Position numbers and translations under genes: made by a program. This document shows positions 33,242-42,910 of a DNA stretch of 64,000 nt, in pieces. Below the pieces are notes generated by a model. That model did not search any database. It saw only the letters and a list, made by a program, of their open reading frames with translations, and was not told the DNA's origin. This DNA comes from Halalkalibacter oceani (GTDB taxonomy: Bacteria; Bacillota; Bacilli; Bacillales; Bacillaceae_D). The number at the start of each line of letters is the position of its first letter. Within the stretch, counting starts at the first letter, position 1. The stretch is from the NCBI RefSeq assembly GCF_023715705.1, contig NZ_JAMBOS010000015.1, positions 23,738 to 87,737 on the forward strand, in the 5' to 3' direction.

Positions 33242-34134
33242 CCGAGCAGCGCCGTCATATCGTCAGGGAGCGGCTGCTCAAAGACGAGCCGGTCATCCGT
33301 GAATGGATGCTGTACTTCCAGCCGGCAACAATGCAATGCCTGCCGCTTCATTTGCTCGACCGGTCCTCCATACAGGTCATCGCCGAGCAATGGATGCCCC
33401 AGATGGGAAAAGTGAACGCGGATTTGATGCGTTCTTCCCGTCTCTAACGTAATCTTTACGAGAGTCGCACCTTCCAAATAAGCCTCTGTTTCATAATGGG
33501 TGATCGCCCGCTGGCCGCGAGCGTCAACTTGCCGGGTGATAATGCTGTCACTCTGTCTGGCGATAGGAAGATCAATCGTCCCTCGCTCCCTGCTCAGTTT
33601 ACCGGCGACAATCGCCAGATAACGTCGCTTTAGCCGCCCCTGCTGCTGCAATTTTGAGAGCCGGTCATGGGCGAAGCGGTGCTTGGCGACAACAAGCAAG
33701 CCGGATGTATCTTTATCAAGCCGGTTAACAGCATGGAACGTCGCCGGGATTCCTTTTTCCTGATAATAACCGAGAACGGCATTGGCAAGTGAATGCCTCG
33801 GATGCTCGCGCGACGGGATTGTCGCCATCCCGGCCGGCTTATCCAGCACGAGCAGATGACTGTCTTCATACACGATTTTCAGCTCGAGCTTCTCCGGCTG
33901 CATCGACGGGCTAACGTCCTCCGGCGGCAGCTCTACGGTGACGCGATCGCCTTCAAAGACGGTGGCCCGCACGGTCGCCTCGTGACCATTGAGCAAAATC
34001 CGGCCGCCGTTAAACTTAATATCAGCCAGCGTTCGCTTCGACAGCTGACAGCCCTCTCGTAAAAAAAGCCGAAGCAACTGCTGATCACAGTCGCTTCCGA
34101 CAACCCATTCCATCTTTGCCGTATACTTATTCAC
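33238..34134 (-). CDS. yjbO: RluA/RluD-family pseudouridine synthase
   Basis: 298 residues. N-terminal S4-like region ([20 protein letters not shown]), then [15 protein letters not shown] and the catalytic Asp in [17 protein letters not shown], with [26 protein letters not shown], the RluA-family C-terminal block. It isomerises uridines in rRNA or tRNA; the target is not certain. It overlaps the nadK stop by eight bases, making the two co-translated, as in B. subtilis yjbN-yjbO. Confidence 0.92.
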   Translation of the reverse strand: MNKYTAKMEWVVGSDCDQQLLRLFLREGCQLSKRTLADIKFNGGRILLNGHEATVRATVFEGDRVTVELPPEDVSPSMQPEKLELKIVYEDSHLLVLDKPAGMATIPSREHPRHSLANAVLGYYQEKGIPATFHAVNRLDKDTSGLLVVAKHRFAHDRLSKLQQQGRLKRRYLAIVAGKLSRERGTIDLPIARQSDSIITRQVDARGQRAITHYETEAYLEGATLVKITLETGRTHQIRVHFSHLGHPLLGDDLYGGPVEQMKRQALHCCRLEVQHPFTDDRLVFEQPLPDDMTALLG

Positions 34135-34921
34135 GGATGAACGACTCCTTCACCCGCTTCCAGAAAGGAAACGGACGGAATCTCGCAAATCGGACCTTCT
34201 CCTCGGCAACGCGGCATTGTAATGATTTGATTCGCTGATAGTTAAAAGAATAATGATCAATCGTCACTTGAATATCAACATCGTTTAACGGCTTCAGCAG
34301 ACAGGTATGATGCTGCGGCAGAACGAGTGGCGAGCCGATCGTCCGGTAGACGCGGTTATTGATCGATGCCATCTCGGCGATTTGAATCGAGGCAAGGGAC
34401 GGATGAAGGATCGCCCCGCCAAGCGCTTTATTATAAGCGGTGCTTCCGGAAGGAGTCGAAATGCATAACCCGTCGCCGCGAAACACTTCAAATGTATCTC
34501 CCTTAATTTCGACGGTACTGACCAGAGAGCCTTCAATGCTCTTGATCGTGCATTCATTGAGCGCCAGATGACGCTCGGCTTTAAGGTCGCCCTCGTGGCG
34601 GACAATTACTTCCAGCAAAGGATATTCCACGATCTGATAAGGAGTTTTGGCAATATGAATGACGAGCTTTTCGACTTCATCCGGCACCCAATCCGCATAA
34701 AAGCCGAGATGCCCTGTATGTATCCCGACGAAAGCCGTATTCTCAAGACGGTCGCTGTAATCATGAAAAGCCTGCAAAAGCGTGCCGTCCCCCCCTACCG
34801 TAATTACCATTTCAGGAGCCTGTTCATCATACGTTAACCCAAAGTCTAATAAATAACGTTTAATTCGCTGTTGCAATGTATTGGAGACCTCGTCTCCTCT
34901 GGACGTCACTGTAAATTTCAT
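34127..34921 (-). CDS. nadK: NAD kinase
   Basis: 264 residues, matching PpnKA (YjbN) of B. subtilis. The ATP-binding motif [15 protein letters not shown], then [21 protein letters not shown] and the substrate site [23 protein letters not shown] are diagnostic. It phosphorylates NAD to NADP in the cytosol. Part of the relQ-nadK-yjbO run (20-base gap to relQ). Confidence 0.95.
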   Translation of the reverse strand: MKFTVTSRGDEVSNTLQQRIKRYLLDFGLTYDEQAPEMVITVGGDGTLLQAFHDYSDRLENTAFVGIHTGHLGFYADWVPDEVEKLVIHIAKTPYQIVEYPLLEVIVRHEGDLKAERHLALNECTIKSIEGSLVSTVEIKGDTFEVFRGDGLCISTPSGSTAYNKALGGAILHPSLASIQIAEMASINNRVYRTIGSPLVLPQHHTCLLKPLNDVDIQVTIDHYSFNYQRIKSLQCRVAEEKVRFARFRPFPFWKRVKESFIRE

Positions 34922-34941
34922 CAGATGGCTCCTCCTTCGCC

Positions 34942-35574
34942 TTAAAGCTTGCGCTCTTGTTCCTGCTTCGTTGTTATGATCTGCTGGGCCTCGCGCACTT
35001 CATCGCGAATAATCGACATTTCCTCGTCAAGCTGAAATGCAGCTTCAGCCGCCCGCTGCAGCCTCATTTTAATATCTTCCGGAATTTCACCGCTATACTT
35101 ATAATTTAAGGAATGCTCGATCGTTGCCCAGAAATTCATCGCCAGCGTCCTGACCTGCAACTCGACGAGGATCTTCTTCTCTCCTTCAATCGTCTGAACA
35201 GGGTAACCGAGAACGAGATGATACGAGCGATAGCCACTCGGCTTTTTATCGGCGACATAATCACGTTCTTCCAAGATGTCAAAATCCTTACGCTGCCGAA
35301 TTAAGTCCACAACTGTCTCAATATCCTCAACAAATTGAGTGACAATCCGGACCCCGGCCAAATCCTGCATGTCTTCCTCAAGACGGTCAAGCGGAATGTT
35401 CTTTCGCTTGGCTTTATCCAAAATACTGGAAACAGGCTTCACTCTCCCGGTGACAAACTCTATCGGCGTATGCTTCGATGATTTTTGATACTGCTCGCGG
35501 ATTCCTTTTAACTTTACTTTCAACTCCTCAACTGCTTGCTTATAAGGCGTTAAAAAAACATCCCAATTGCTCAT
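34942..35574 (-). CDS. relQ: Small alarmone synthetase RelQ (YjbM, SasB)
   Basis: 210 residues, the usual size. Synthetase-only RelA/SpoT domain: [36 protein letters not shown] with the metal-binding Asp, [12 protein letters not shown] and [24 protein letters not shown], with no hydrolase domain. It makes ppGpp/pppGpp from ATP and GDP/GTP as a tetramer. Neighbour order (yjbL, yjbM, nadK) is conserved in Bacillus. Confidence 0.95.
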   Translation of the reverse strand: MSNWDVFLTPYKQAVEELKVKLKGIREQYQKSSKHTPIEFVTGRVKPVSSILDKAKRKNIPLDRLEEDMQDLAGVRIVTQFVEDIETVVDLIRQRKDFDILEERDYVADKKPSGYRSYHLVLGYPVQTIEGEKKILVELQVRTLAMNFWATIEHSLNYKYSGEIPEDIKMRLQRAAEAAFQLDEEMSIIRDEVREAQQIITTKQEQERKL

Positions 35575-35594
35575 TCAATCACCGTCCGATTTTT

Positions 35595-35981
35595 CTATGA
35601 ATCTTGACCGAATACCTCTTCGACAGCATTCTCAAGCTCTTCACCGTAATTGCTGTTCCCTTTAATATTTTCCGTTAAAAAGGCAAGCTCCTCCGCCAGC
35701 CCGGACAGCTTTACGGTCACTCCGTTCTCGAGGTTGACGCTCAGCCCGGCTCCCTGTGTATAGATTTCATGCAAATTTGACCATGTAGGCTGAGGAAAGC
35801 TCAGATAATAAAATTGCTCTTCATCTTCCAATATGTAAATAAACGCCAGCTGATCCGAATCTACAAGCATTCGTTCCCCGGCCTTTAATGCTTGCGCGCG
35901 TTCCTTTTCAATATGTTCAGCAATTGAGGCAACATACTCCTGCTGCTGCTTATCAATGTTTGTAACGACTAACTTTTTCAT
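35595..35981 (-). CDS. yjbL: YjbL-like protein of unknown function
   Basis: 128 residues from ATG 35981, chosen for GTGGAGGT nearby; a longer frame is open to 36017. It starts KKLVVTNIDKQQQEYVASIAEHIEKER and contains EEQFYYLSFPQPTW. A short soluble alpha/beta protein with no recognised motif, placed by synteny upstream of relQ. Divergent from yjbK. Confidence 0.75.
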   Translation of the reverse strand: MKKLVVTNIDKQQQEYVASIAEHIEKERAQALKAGERMLVDSDQLAFIYILEDEEQFYYLSFPQPTWSNLHEIYTQGAGLSVNLENGVTVKLSGLAEELAFLTENIKGNSNYGEELENAVEEVFGQDS

Positions 35982-36144
35982 CCTGTACCTCCACTTATCT
36001 AGCTTCTTCTTTTCCATGAGATTCCTATTTTAGTTTAACATATTTCATTCAGCAATACGCAGCAAAGGGCATTGTCGGATAGGTACAGGTATGCGATAAT
36101 AAACAATATATGAAGAATCAGAATGTTGAACAGGTTGTGATGGA

Positions 36145-36744
36145 ATGAGCCAGGAGATAGAAATGGAGGTCAAATCCATTTTAGATAAACAAGCCTTTAC
36201 CGCATTAGTAAACGGCTTTCAGCTGACGCCGGATCAGGCGCTTACCCAGCATAATCACTATTTTGAAACCCCGTCATTCGCCTTGAAGGAAAAAGGCGCG
36301 GCCTTGCGAGTCCGTGAAATCGAGGGAGCGTACACATTGACCTTGAAGCAGCCTCACCAGGAAGGAAAGCTCGAAACACATCAGCCTATAGACGACGCTG
36401 AATGGAAGCGGCTTAAAGAAGAGCAGCAGTTGCCGGACGGCGATGTTTATCGGCAGCTTGCTTCCCTGAATATTCCAATGGCGGAGCTTGCTTACGCCGG
36501 AACCTTGACGACAAAGCGGATTGAGATTGCCTACAAAGATGGCCTGCTCTGCTTTGATGAAAGTCATTTTTTCGATCAGGTCGATTACGAAATTGAATTT
36601 GAAGGAACGAGTCTGACTCATGCGGAAGAAACCCTTTCCCAGCTTTTACAGCAATATGAGATTTCCGCCAGACCAACTGAAAATAAAGTGAGGCGCTTTT
36701 TCCGCCGCAAGCATGAATTGGCTGAATCCGAGCAGCGTCCGTAA
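36145..36744 (+). CDS. yjbK: CYTH-domain protein (triphosphate tunnel metalloenzyme)
   Basis: 199 residues. The EIEMEVKSIL start is the ExExK motif of CYTH enzymes; HNHYFETPSFALKEKGAALRVRE and YTLTLKQPH are typical tunnel strands. The family cleaves inorganic triphosphate or makes cyclic nucleotides; the Bacillus enzyme is best viewed as a phosphatase. No strong ribosome binding site is seen before ATG 36145. Confidence 0.88.
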   Translation: MSQEIEMEVKSILDKQAFTALVNGFQLTPDQALTQHNHYFETPSFALKEKGAALRVREIEGAYTLTLKQPHQEGKLETHQPIDDAEWKRLKEEQQLPDGDVYRQLASLNIPMAELAYAGTLTTKRIEIAYKDGLLCFDESHFFDQVDYEIEFEGTSLTHAEETLSQLLQQYEISARPTENKVRRFFRRKHELAESEQRP

Positions 36745-36769
36745 ATCGATTAGAAAAGAGGTGTACATA

Positions 36770-37447
36770 ATGAATTTGTCATTTCTTCAACAGCTTAATG
36801 CCATTCAGTCATTGCCGTTAGGTACGTCTTCTGCGAGCCGGGAGACAAACCAACTCCCCTCACTTTTCTCTGCTTTCCTGCAGGAGCAGCTCAACTCAAT
36901 CTCCTTTCAGGAACAGGAGGAAGTGAACAGGAAAGCCGATCTGTTTCTCGATCCCGCACTCCAGCAGCGCTTCCTGCAGTTGCAAGGCTCAGCGTCGGAG
37001 CGGACAAGCTTTCAGCCTGTCACACAGGCTGCTGACCTGAACTGGACCGGAACATTGCCCGACCGTTCGATCCGTTTTCAACCTTTGATTGAGGCGGCCG
37101 CCAAAAAATACGATCTTGATCCGAAGCTGATCCATGCTGTTATTCAACACGAGTCCAATTATAATCCAACGGCCAAGAGTGCTGCCGGAGCAGGCGGGTT
37201 AATGCAATTAATGCCTGGAACCGCTCGGTCGCTGCAAGTCCAAAACATTTACGATCCGCAGCAGAACATTGACGGGGGAGCAAACTATTTGCGACAGATG
37301 ATTGACCGCTACAACGGTGACATCAAGCTTGCCCTCGCTGCTTATAATGCCGGCCCGGGCAATGTCGACCGCTATGGCGGCATCCCGCCATTTAAAGAGA
37401 CTCAGGCTTATGTCCCTAAAGTTTATAACACGTATATGAGCGTTTAA
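36770..37447 (+). CDS. yjbJ: Lytic transglycosylase SLT domain protein
   Basis: 225 residues from ATG 36770 (AAAAGAGGTG upstream). The N-terminal half is low-complexity with no obvious signal peptide; the C-terminal SLT domain has LIHAVIQHESNYNPTAKSAAGAGGLMQLMPGTA, with the catalytic Glu in HESNYNP, and ALAAYNAGPGNVDRYGGIPPF. B. subtilis YjbJ (CwlQ) is a peptidoglycan hydrolase with the same neighbours. A strong terminator follows. Confidence 0.88.
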   Translation: MNLSFLQQLNAIQSLPLGTSSASRETNQLPSLFSAFLQEQLNSISFQEQEEVNRKADLFLDPALQQRFLQLQGSASERTSFQPVTQAADLNWTGTLPDRSIRFQPLIEAAAKKYDLDPKLIHAVIQHESNYNPTAKSAAGAGGLMQLMPGTARSLQVQNIYDPQQNIDGGANYLRQMIDRYNGDIKLALAAYNAGPGNVDRYGGIPPFKETQAYVPKVYNTYMSV

Positions 37448-37755
37448 GACAGGCTTCCCGGAGGCGGAGCAAAAGGAAAACAATCCTTTTGCTCCGCCTC
37501 CTTTGTTTTGCTATGTCAAAAGGGCTAGTTCCTTTGAGTTTTTTTGCTCCGTCACTCCCTCGTAGCCCTTCTCCGGAGTGTAGGCCCGTGTCTTGCCTAA
37601 AGCCGCCGGGTGGCAGCCATTTCTTTAATAGACTTCCTGCTTTATCCTAATAGCCTGGAATCATGAAATTTGCCGTACGCCGCTGAGGTTGCTACAATAT
37701 GTACATAGTTTCTATTCTAGTTACCGAATTTTCTTACAGAGTAAGGAGCACTTAT
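37448..37755 (+). other. Intergenic region between yjbJ and yjbI
   Basis: It holds the yjbJ terminator at 37460-37509. The rest, to the yjbI ribosome binding site at 37743, shows no gene. A TACAATATG near 37694 could be part of a promoter, but no -35 is clear. Confidence 0.4.
37460..37509 (+). terminator. Terminator of yjbJ
   Basis: A stem of 18 base pairs, GGAGGCGGAGCAAAAGGA with its complement, six-base loop, followed by CTTTGTTTTG. Confidence 0.85.
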
Positions 37756-38145
37756 ATGATGTCTGATCACCATCCCACACCTTATGAGGCTTTAGGCGGA
37801 GGCGAACAGCTTTCGGCTTTGGTTGACCGTTTTTATCACTATGTTGGCAAACATTCTGACCTGGCACATCTCTTTCCTGAAGACTTAACGGAGACGGCGC
37901 GTAAGCAGAAGCAGTTTCTCACTCAGTTCCTCGGCGGGCCGGCCTTATATACGGAAGAGCATGGTCATCCGATGCTTCGGGCAAGACATATGCCGTTTGT
38001 CATTACACCTGTACAGGCTGAAGCGTGGCTGGCCTGCATGAAAAAAGCTATGACTGATGTGGGAATTACCGGGCCGATTTATGACTATATGCTTGAGCGA
38101 CTTACGCTGACGGCCCACCACATGGTGAACCATCCCTCATCTTAG
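37756..38145 (+). CDS. yjbI: Truncated hemoglobin, group II
   Basis: 129 residues from ATG 37756 (GTAAGGAG seven bases upstream). TPYEALGGGEQLSALVDRFYHYV, DLAHLFPED, KQKQFLTQFLGGPALYTEEHGHPMLRARHMPF with the proximal His, and a conserved Trp in AEAWLACM are group II (trHbO) features. It binds heme and O2 or peroxide. Immediately upstream of spxH, with which it is co-transcribed in Bacillus. Confidence 0.92.
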   Translation: MMSDHHPTPYEALGGGEQLSALVDRFYHYVGKHSDLAHLFPEDLTETARKQKQFLTQFLGGPALYTEEHGHPMLRARHMPFVITPVQAEAWLACMKKAMTDVGITGPIYDYMLERLTLTAHHMVNHPSS

Positions 38146-38160
38146 AAAGGAGAATGACCA

Positions 38161-39090
38161 TTGAACCAAAAGGATACATCTTCAGCTTGTGATCAGCAGC
38201 TTGGCGTTTGTGGTCTCGATCCTACGCAAAAACATGAATGGAAGCGGCCTAAGCCAATTGAACTTTATACGTTTATTGACCCTTTATGCGCGGAATGTTG
38301 GGGATTTGAACCTACTCTAAAGAAGCTGCAAGTGGAGTATGGAGCCTATTTTCGGATTCGGACGCTCGTGGCGGGCCGGTTGCTCGCCTGGAATGCTTGC
38401 AAGGAAACAACGACCGGTCTTGCCGCGAAAAAACAGGAGATTGCTTCATTTTGGGAAAAAACGGCCTCACGCTCCGGGATGTCATGCGATGGCGACGTCT
38501 GGCTGGAGGTGGAATGGGGTTCTCCATATTTAACCTCAATCGCCGTAAAAGCAGCGGAATTGCAAGGTCCTCATGCTGGGGCGCGTTTCCTGCGCAAGCT
38601 GCGTGAATACCTCTTTCTGGAGAAACAAAACATTACAGAAAAAGAGGTACTGTTAAAATGCGCGACCGAAACCGGACTCGACTATGAGGAATTTGAAAAA
38701 GACCTCTGCTCCTCAGCGGCGACAAAAGCCTTGCAATGCGACATAAAAACGACGAATGAAATGGGCGTCGAGGTTGTCCCGACCTTCGTTTTCTTTAACA
38801 ATAATGCCGAGGATGAGGGGATTAAGGTAACCGGACATTACGAGTATCACGTTTATGTCCAAATCCTTGAAGAGATGCTTGGCTTTACGCCGGCGGCCGC
38901 TCCTCCAATTACGATTGAACAGTTTCTCGAACGTTACCGCTTTGTCGCCACAGCAGAGGTCGCCACCGTATTTGACTTGTCGGAGGAAGAGGCAGAACGC
39001 CGATTAAAGGCGCTTGTGTTGCAGCAGAAAGCAGAAGCAGTTCCGGTCAAGCACGGGCTGTTCTGGCGCGTGATGAATGAAGCGAAATAG
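38161..39090 (+). CDS. spxH: ClpXP adaptor SpxH (YjbH)
   Basis: 309 residues from TTG 38161; GAAAGGAG lies upstream. DsbA-like thioredoxin fold with YTFIDPLCAECWGFEP (CAEC motif) and EVVPTFVFFNN (cis-Pro). The N-terminus has extra Cys (SACDQQLGVCG). The C-terminal winged-helix-like part ends VFDLSEEEAERRLKALVLQQKAEAV. It delivers Spx to ClpXP, and its target gene spxA is 7 kb downstream here. Confidence 0.93.
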   Translation: MNQKDTSSACDQQLGVCGLDPTQKHEWKRPKPIELYTFIDPLCAECWGFEPTLKKLQVEYGAYFRIRTLVAGRLLAWNACKETTTGLAAKKQEIASFWEKTASRSGMSCDGDVWLEVEWGSPYLTSIAVKAAELQGPHAGARFLRKLREYLFLEKQNITEKEVLLKCATETGLDYEEFEKDLCSSAATKALQCDIKTTNEMGVEVVPTFVFFNNNAEDEGIKVTGHYEYHVYVQILEEMLGFTPAAAPPITIEQFLERYRFVATAEVATVFDLSEEEAERRLKALVLQQKAEAVPVKHGLFWRVMNEAK

Positions 39091-39107
39091 TTGAACAAGT
39101 GTATGTA

Positions 39108-39143
39108 AAGTCCTTGCCGGCATTTTGTCCTCAAGGGCTTTTT
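39108..39143 (+). terminator. Terminator of spxH
   Basis: AAGTCCTTG pairs with CAAGGGCTT, one G-U pair, followed by TTT. Confidence 0.6.
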
Positions 39144-39227
39144 GCCGTTTACCGGCACTTCTATTGTCGGGGACTCGGACATATGGTGTGGTAAGCCTAT
39201 TGTTAGTCAGGGAGAGGAGAATTGCGG

Positions 39228-39407
39228 ATGAAATATTTCAAACTTATTTCCGGGCTTTTTCTTATGGCGGTCAGCTTTTATTTCTTTCTTCTGGCGCTGA
39301 TGAACTTAGTCCCTCTCATCCTTGCCGGCCCTCTTTTGTTTCTTTCCATTGTCTGGACATTATCCCCGCTGGCGGCCTACAAACGCTTTAAAGGCTTCCG
39401 CCCATAA
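39228..39407 (+). CDS. Small membrane protein
   Basis: 59 residues from ATG 39228, with GGGAGAGGAG eight bases upstream; TTG 39222 is too close to that site. MKYFKLISGLFLMAVSFYFFLLALMNLVPLILAGPLLFLSIVWTL gives two hydrophobic segments, with a basic tail KRFKGFRP. No family recognised. It lies between spxH and the convergent pepF. Confidence 0.7.
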   Translation: MKYFKLISGLFLMAVSFYFFLLALMNLVPLILAGPLLFLSIVWTLSPLAAYKRFKGFRP

Positions 39408-39551
39408 GCGAAGCGCCACAGGCGTCTTTTCTTATGGGCGGAGGCCGGAGCCGATACCATCTCGTGCAAGGTTGTCTGAATACGGGTTCTAGGACGAAGC
39501 GGACGCTACTCTTCATTCCTTCGGAGATGTTTATTCTGTCTTGGACACTTG

Positions 39552-41360
39552 TTATTCCGTCGCTTCCAGCAGCCGCTCCATCTCTGCCAGCGTCGCCTCA
39601 AAGACGGATAACGCTTGTTCAATTGGCTCCTTCTTTGTCATATCGACACCGGCATGCTTCAGGATATCAATTGGATAGGCTGAGCTGCCCGCCTTTAAGA
39701 AGTCGAGATAGCGCTCAACCGCCGGCTGCCCTTCTTCCAGCACCTTCTTTGATAAAGCAGCGGCGGCGCTGTAGCCGGTCGCATACTGAAAGACATAGAA
39801 GTTGTAGTAAAAATGAGGAATGCGCGCCCACTCAAGACCGATTTCTTCATCAATGACGATATCCTCGCCAAAATACTTCACATTGAGGTCATAGTACGTT
39901 TGCGTTAGTAAATCCGGCGTCAACGCTTCCCCGTTCGCCGCCTTCTGATGGATCAAGTGCTCAAATTCAGCGAACATCGTCTGGCGAAAGACCGTGCCTC
40001 TGAAGCCTTCTAAATAATGATTAAGCAAATACAGCTTTTCCTGCGGATTTGTTGTCTTTTTGACCAGATAATCGTTCAACAGCGCCTCGTTCAGCGTCGA
40101 GGCCACCTCAGCGACGAAAATCGTATAATCACCGTATAAATAAGGCTGATGCTTGCGCGTGTAATAGCTATGTAAGCTATGACCAAATTCATGCGCCAGG
40201 GTAAACAGGTTATTCACATTATCCTGCCAATTCATCAAAATATAAGGCATCGTCCCGTAAGAGCCGGAGGAATAAGCGCCGCTTCGTTTCCCGATATTCT
40301 CTTCGACATCGACCCAGCGGTTTTCAAACCCTTCTTTGACAATTGAGACATACTCTTCCCCTAACGGCTCAACCCCTTTAATGACAAGCTCCTTTGCTTC
40401 CTCGTATGAAAACTCCATTTTCACATCTTTGACAAGCGGGGTGTAAAGATCGTACATATGAAGCTCTTCAACCCCTAATACCCGCTTACGAAGACGGACA
40501 TAGCGGTGAAGCAGATCAAGACGATTGTGGACAGCCTCAATCAGCTGGTCATAGACGATCTCCGGAATATGGTTTTTGCTTAACGCCGCCTGGCGCGCTG
40601 AATCGTACTTTCTGACATTGGCATAAAATAAATCGCGCTTTACCTGTCCGCTTAATGTAGCCGCGAACGTGTTTTTATATTTGTCATAGGTTCCATATAC
40701 GGCTTTGAAGGCATCCTCGCGCACACGGCGATCACTGCTTTCCAAAAAGCGTACATAGCGGCCATGCGTTACCTCGACTTCTTCCCCGTCTTCATCTTTA
40801 ATCGTCGGGAATTTCATATCCGCATTGTTCAGCATGCCAAAAACATTGCTTGGATTATTGGTCACTTCGGCAGCCTGCGCCAAAATGGCTTCCTCGCTCT
40901 CAGAAAGAACGTGAGGACGCTCTTCATTCAATTCGGCAAACATTTGCTTATAAAGCTGAAGACCCTCATGATCACTAATAAATTGGTTAATCAATGTTTC
41001 CTCGAGCGCCAGCAGCTCCGGAACGATAAAAGAGGCAGCCTGGGCGACCTGTGTAGCAAGGCTGGCTGCGCGGTCATTGAGCCCCTGGTAGAAGGAATTT
41101 GTCGTATCCTGGTCATAGCGCATATGGGCATAGGCGTACAGCTTCCCAAGCTTCTCTGTAATTTCATTTTGCTTCTCAAGCGCGGCATACATCGTCTCGG
41201 CTGAGTCTCCCAATGTCTGCTTAAATGCCGTTAACTGTGGAAGCTGGCCCTGAATCTCCTTAAACGCTTGCTCCCACTCTTCATCACTCGAAAAAATCGC
41301 CTCTAAATCCCACGTATTCTCCAGTGCCACTTCTTCTCTTTTTTTGACGTGCTTTGTCAT
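39552..41360 (-). CDS. pepF: Oligoendopeptidase F
   Basis: 602 residues. M3-family zinc motif FTLAHEFGHSLHSYYTR with the second-shell Glu in FVAEVASTLNEALL; the N-terminal helical lobe begins ENTWDLEAIFSSDEEWEQAFKEI. A cytosolic endopeptidase for peptides of about 7-17 residues. As in B. subtilis it lies between coiA and yjbH, here convergent with the latter. Confidence 0.95.
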   Translation of the reverse strand: MTKHVKKREEVALENTWDLEAIFSSDEEWEQAFKEIQGQLPQLTAFKQTLGDSAETMYAALEKQNEITEKLGKLYAYAHMRYDQDTTNSFYQGLNDRAASLATQVAQAASFIVPELLALEETLINQFISDHEGLQLYKQMFAELNEERPHVLSESEEAILAQAAEVTNNPSNVFGMLNNADMKFPTIKDEDGEEVEVTHGRYVRFLESSDRRVREDAFKAVYGTYDKYKNTFAATLSGQVKRDLFYANVRKYDSARQAALSKNHIPEIVYDQLIEAVHNRLDLLHRYVRLRKRVLGVEELHMYDLYTPLVKDVKMEFSYEEAKELVIKGVEPLGEEYVSIVKEGFENRWVDVEENIGKRSGAYSSGSYGTMPYILMNWQDNVNNLFTLAHEFGHSLHSYYTRKHQPYLYGDYTIFVAEVASTLNEALLNDYLVKKTTNPQEKLYLLNHYLEGFRGTVFRQTMFAEFEHLIHQKAANGEALTPDLLTQTYYDLNVKYFGEDIVIDEEIGLEWARIPHFYYNFYVFQYATGYSAAAALSKKVLEEGQPAVERYLDFLKAGSSAYPIDILKHAGVDMTKKEPIEQALSVFEATLAEMERLLEATE

Positions 41361-41402
41361 AAATTGATCGTACCTCCATGTTAGCGAAAATTTAAGTCAG
41401 CA

Positions 41403-41432
41403 CGTCCTGCTTCCTGGCGGAAGCAGGACGGT
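41403..41432. other. Strong hairpin between coiA and pepF
   Basis: GTCCTGCTTCC/GGAAGCAGGAC, an 11-base-pair perfect stem, lies just upstream of pepF and after coiA, but without a T-run on the minus strand. It may attenuate transcription or protect an mRNA end. Confidence 0.5.
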
Positions 41433-41450
41433 TCCTTTTACATCCTCTGT

Positions 41451-42692
41451 TTATATATTCGCTTTTTTCGAATTGATTCCTTTATTGTCCCCGGAATTCT
41501 CTGCTTCATCCTCCATCGTGAAGCACCGACGCGCAGCCGCCGCATCGAGCCGGAAGGCTTCCTCCATTGTACGAGGAATAACAATGCTGCGTACTCGTTT
41601 AAAGTATTCCTCCCCGGTCTGCTCTAAATAGCCCATTTGGCAAAGCCATGACAGGTAGCCTTTTACTGCCTGGAGCCAGCCGGCCTCCTCATGAATCTGA
41701 CGTCTTGAAAAAAGACCTTTCAACATATAAGGCTGAATGCAACGGCTGACTATTTGCAGCGTGAATGGCTTAGTCAGAGGCTGATGTTCAAGAAACTCAA
41801 ACAGGAGGAAGGTTTGCCAATGATAAGGGGATGTTTCAAAATAATAATAGTACGGAGATGGCCAGCCGGCCTCAATTGGGAAGAGATTGCGCGGGAGAGA
41901 ATAACGGTATAAAAGCTGGAGTAAATACGATTCCACCCGACTGGGATAGGAAAGTGGATGTTGATAACGCCAATGCTTTTTGATTTCGAGCCATTTCATT
42001 CTTCTGGCCGGCAGCTGCTTCGGCTGATGAAAAAGGGCGGCAGGCTGTGTACTCTCAAGCGGAGATTGCTGCAATTCAGCAAGTGTGCGGGTAGCGGAAT
42101 AGGGCATGACATGCTGGAGAAAAGCGAAGGAATGCTGTTCAGGGCAGTAATAGCTCAAACTGAGGTTGTCTGGTGGATAGTGACGGAACGCGTGCCATTC
42201 GAAAGCTTGAATCGCGTAAGTGGAGGAGCGCTGGCGCTTGAGACGGTTCCCTCCTAACAGCCAGATCGGGGTAATACCGACTTCTTGATAGCCGCGCGAA
42301 CGTTTTGCAATTACAGAGACAGGAATCGGGGAACATTGGAATTCTACGGCGTAAAGTCGCTGCTGATAGCGGACAACTAAATCGGGGCGCTGTTGAATAA
42401 TTGGGAGATAGATTTCGATTCCTACATCAAGAGAATGACCTTTCAGCCAGTAATAGAGCTGCTTTTTCCCTTCCAGATGATAGGGAGTTTCTGCTTCGCC
42501 CATTGCTTTGCACGTTGACTTCGTGCGATGGGCGAAATGCCATTGCCTCTTGCCGCCAAGCTTTAACAGAAGCGGCTCCTTGCACGAGCGGCAATAAAAT
42601 TCTTGTTCACGCCGGAGCTGCTTCAATTCTGCAAGCTGCCAGCCTTCGAGCAGAGAAATCGTCGTGCCATCCTGATATTCTGCCGTAAACAT
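41451..42692 (-). CDS. coiA: Competence protein CoiA
   Basis: 413 residues. N-terminal CxxC pair in EQEFYCRSCKEPLLLKLGGKRQWHFAH, then a nuclease-like core with HLEGKKQLYYWLKGH, RPDLVVRYQQRLYAVEFQCSPIPVSVI (E-x-Q of the PD-(D/E)XK type) and the variable C-terminal helical part of CoiA (IPIWLLG equivalent TPIWLLGGN). In transformation it promotes RecA-dependent recombination. The position between mecA/cls and pepF agrees with Bacillus. Confidence 0.9.
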   Translation of the reverse strand: MFTAEYQDGTTISLLEGWQLAELKQLRREQEFYCRSCKEPLLLKLGGKRQWHFAHRTKSTCKAMGEAETPYHLEGKKQLYYWLKGHSLDVGIEIYLPIIQQRPDLVVRYQQRLYAVEFQCSPIPVSVIAKRSRGYQEVGITPIWLLGGNRLKRQRSSTYAIQAFEWHAFRHYPPDNLSLSYYCPEQHSFAFLQHVMPYSATRTLAELQQSPLESTQPAALFHQPKQLPARRMKWLEIKKHWRYQHPLSYPSRVESYLLQLLYRYSLPRNLFPIEAGWPSPYYYYFETSPYHWQTFLLFEFLEHQPLTKPFTLQIVSRCIQPYMLKGLFSRRQIHEEAGWLQAVKGYLSWLCQMGYLEQTGEEYFKRVRSIVIPRTMEEAFRLDAAAARRCFTMEDEAENSGDNKGINSKKANI

Positions 42693-42751
42693 TTTGTCAC
42701 CACCTTTATAAAACTGTAGCTGACTACTTCGAGCCGTTTAGTCAAAATCCT

Positions 42752-42787
42752 GCAAAAAAATTAGAAAAGCCGCACAGCGGCTTTTCT
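42752..42787 (-). terminator. Terminator of cls
   Basis: AGAAAAGCCGC/GCGGCTTTTCT stem of 11 base pairs with a three-base loop, followed by TAATTTTTTT on the minus strand. Confidence 0.8.
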
Positions 42788-42910
42788 AAGAAGCACTGTG
42801 CGGCTCCGTAACAGTATGGTTATACTCCATCAAAGTAAAGTTCTTTCATCGAGAATGTAACGAGCGATGGCACGGCCTTCCCTGCGACTTCCTCATATGG
42901 TTACGCGCAA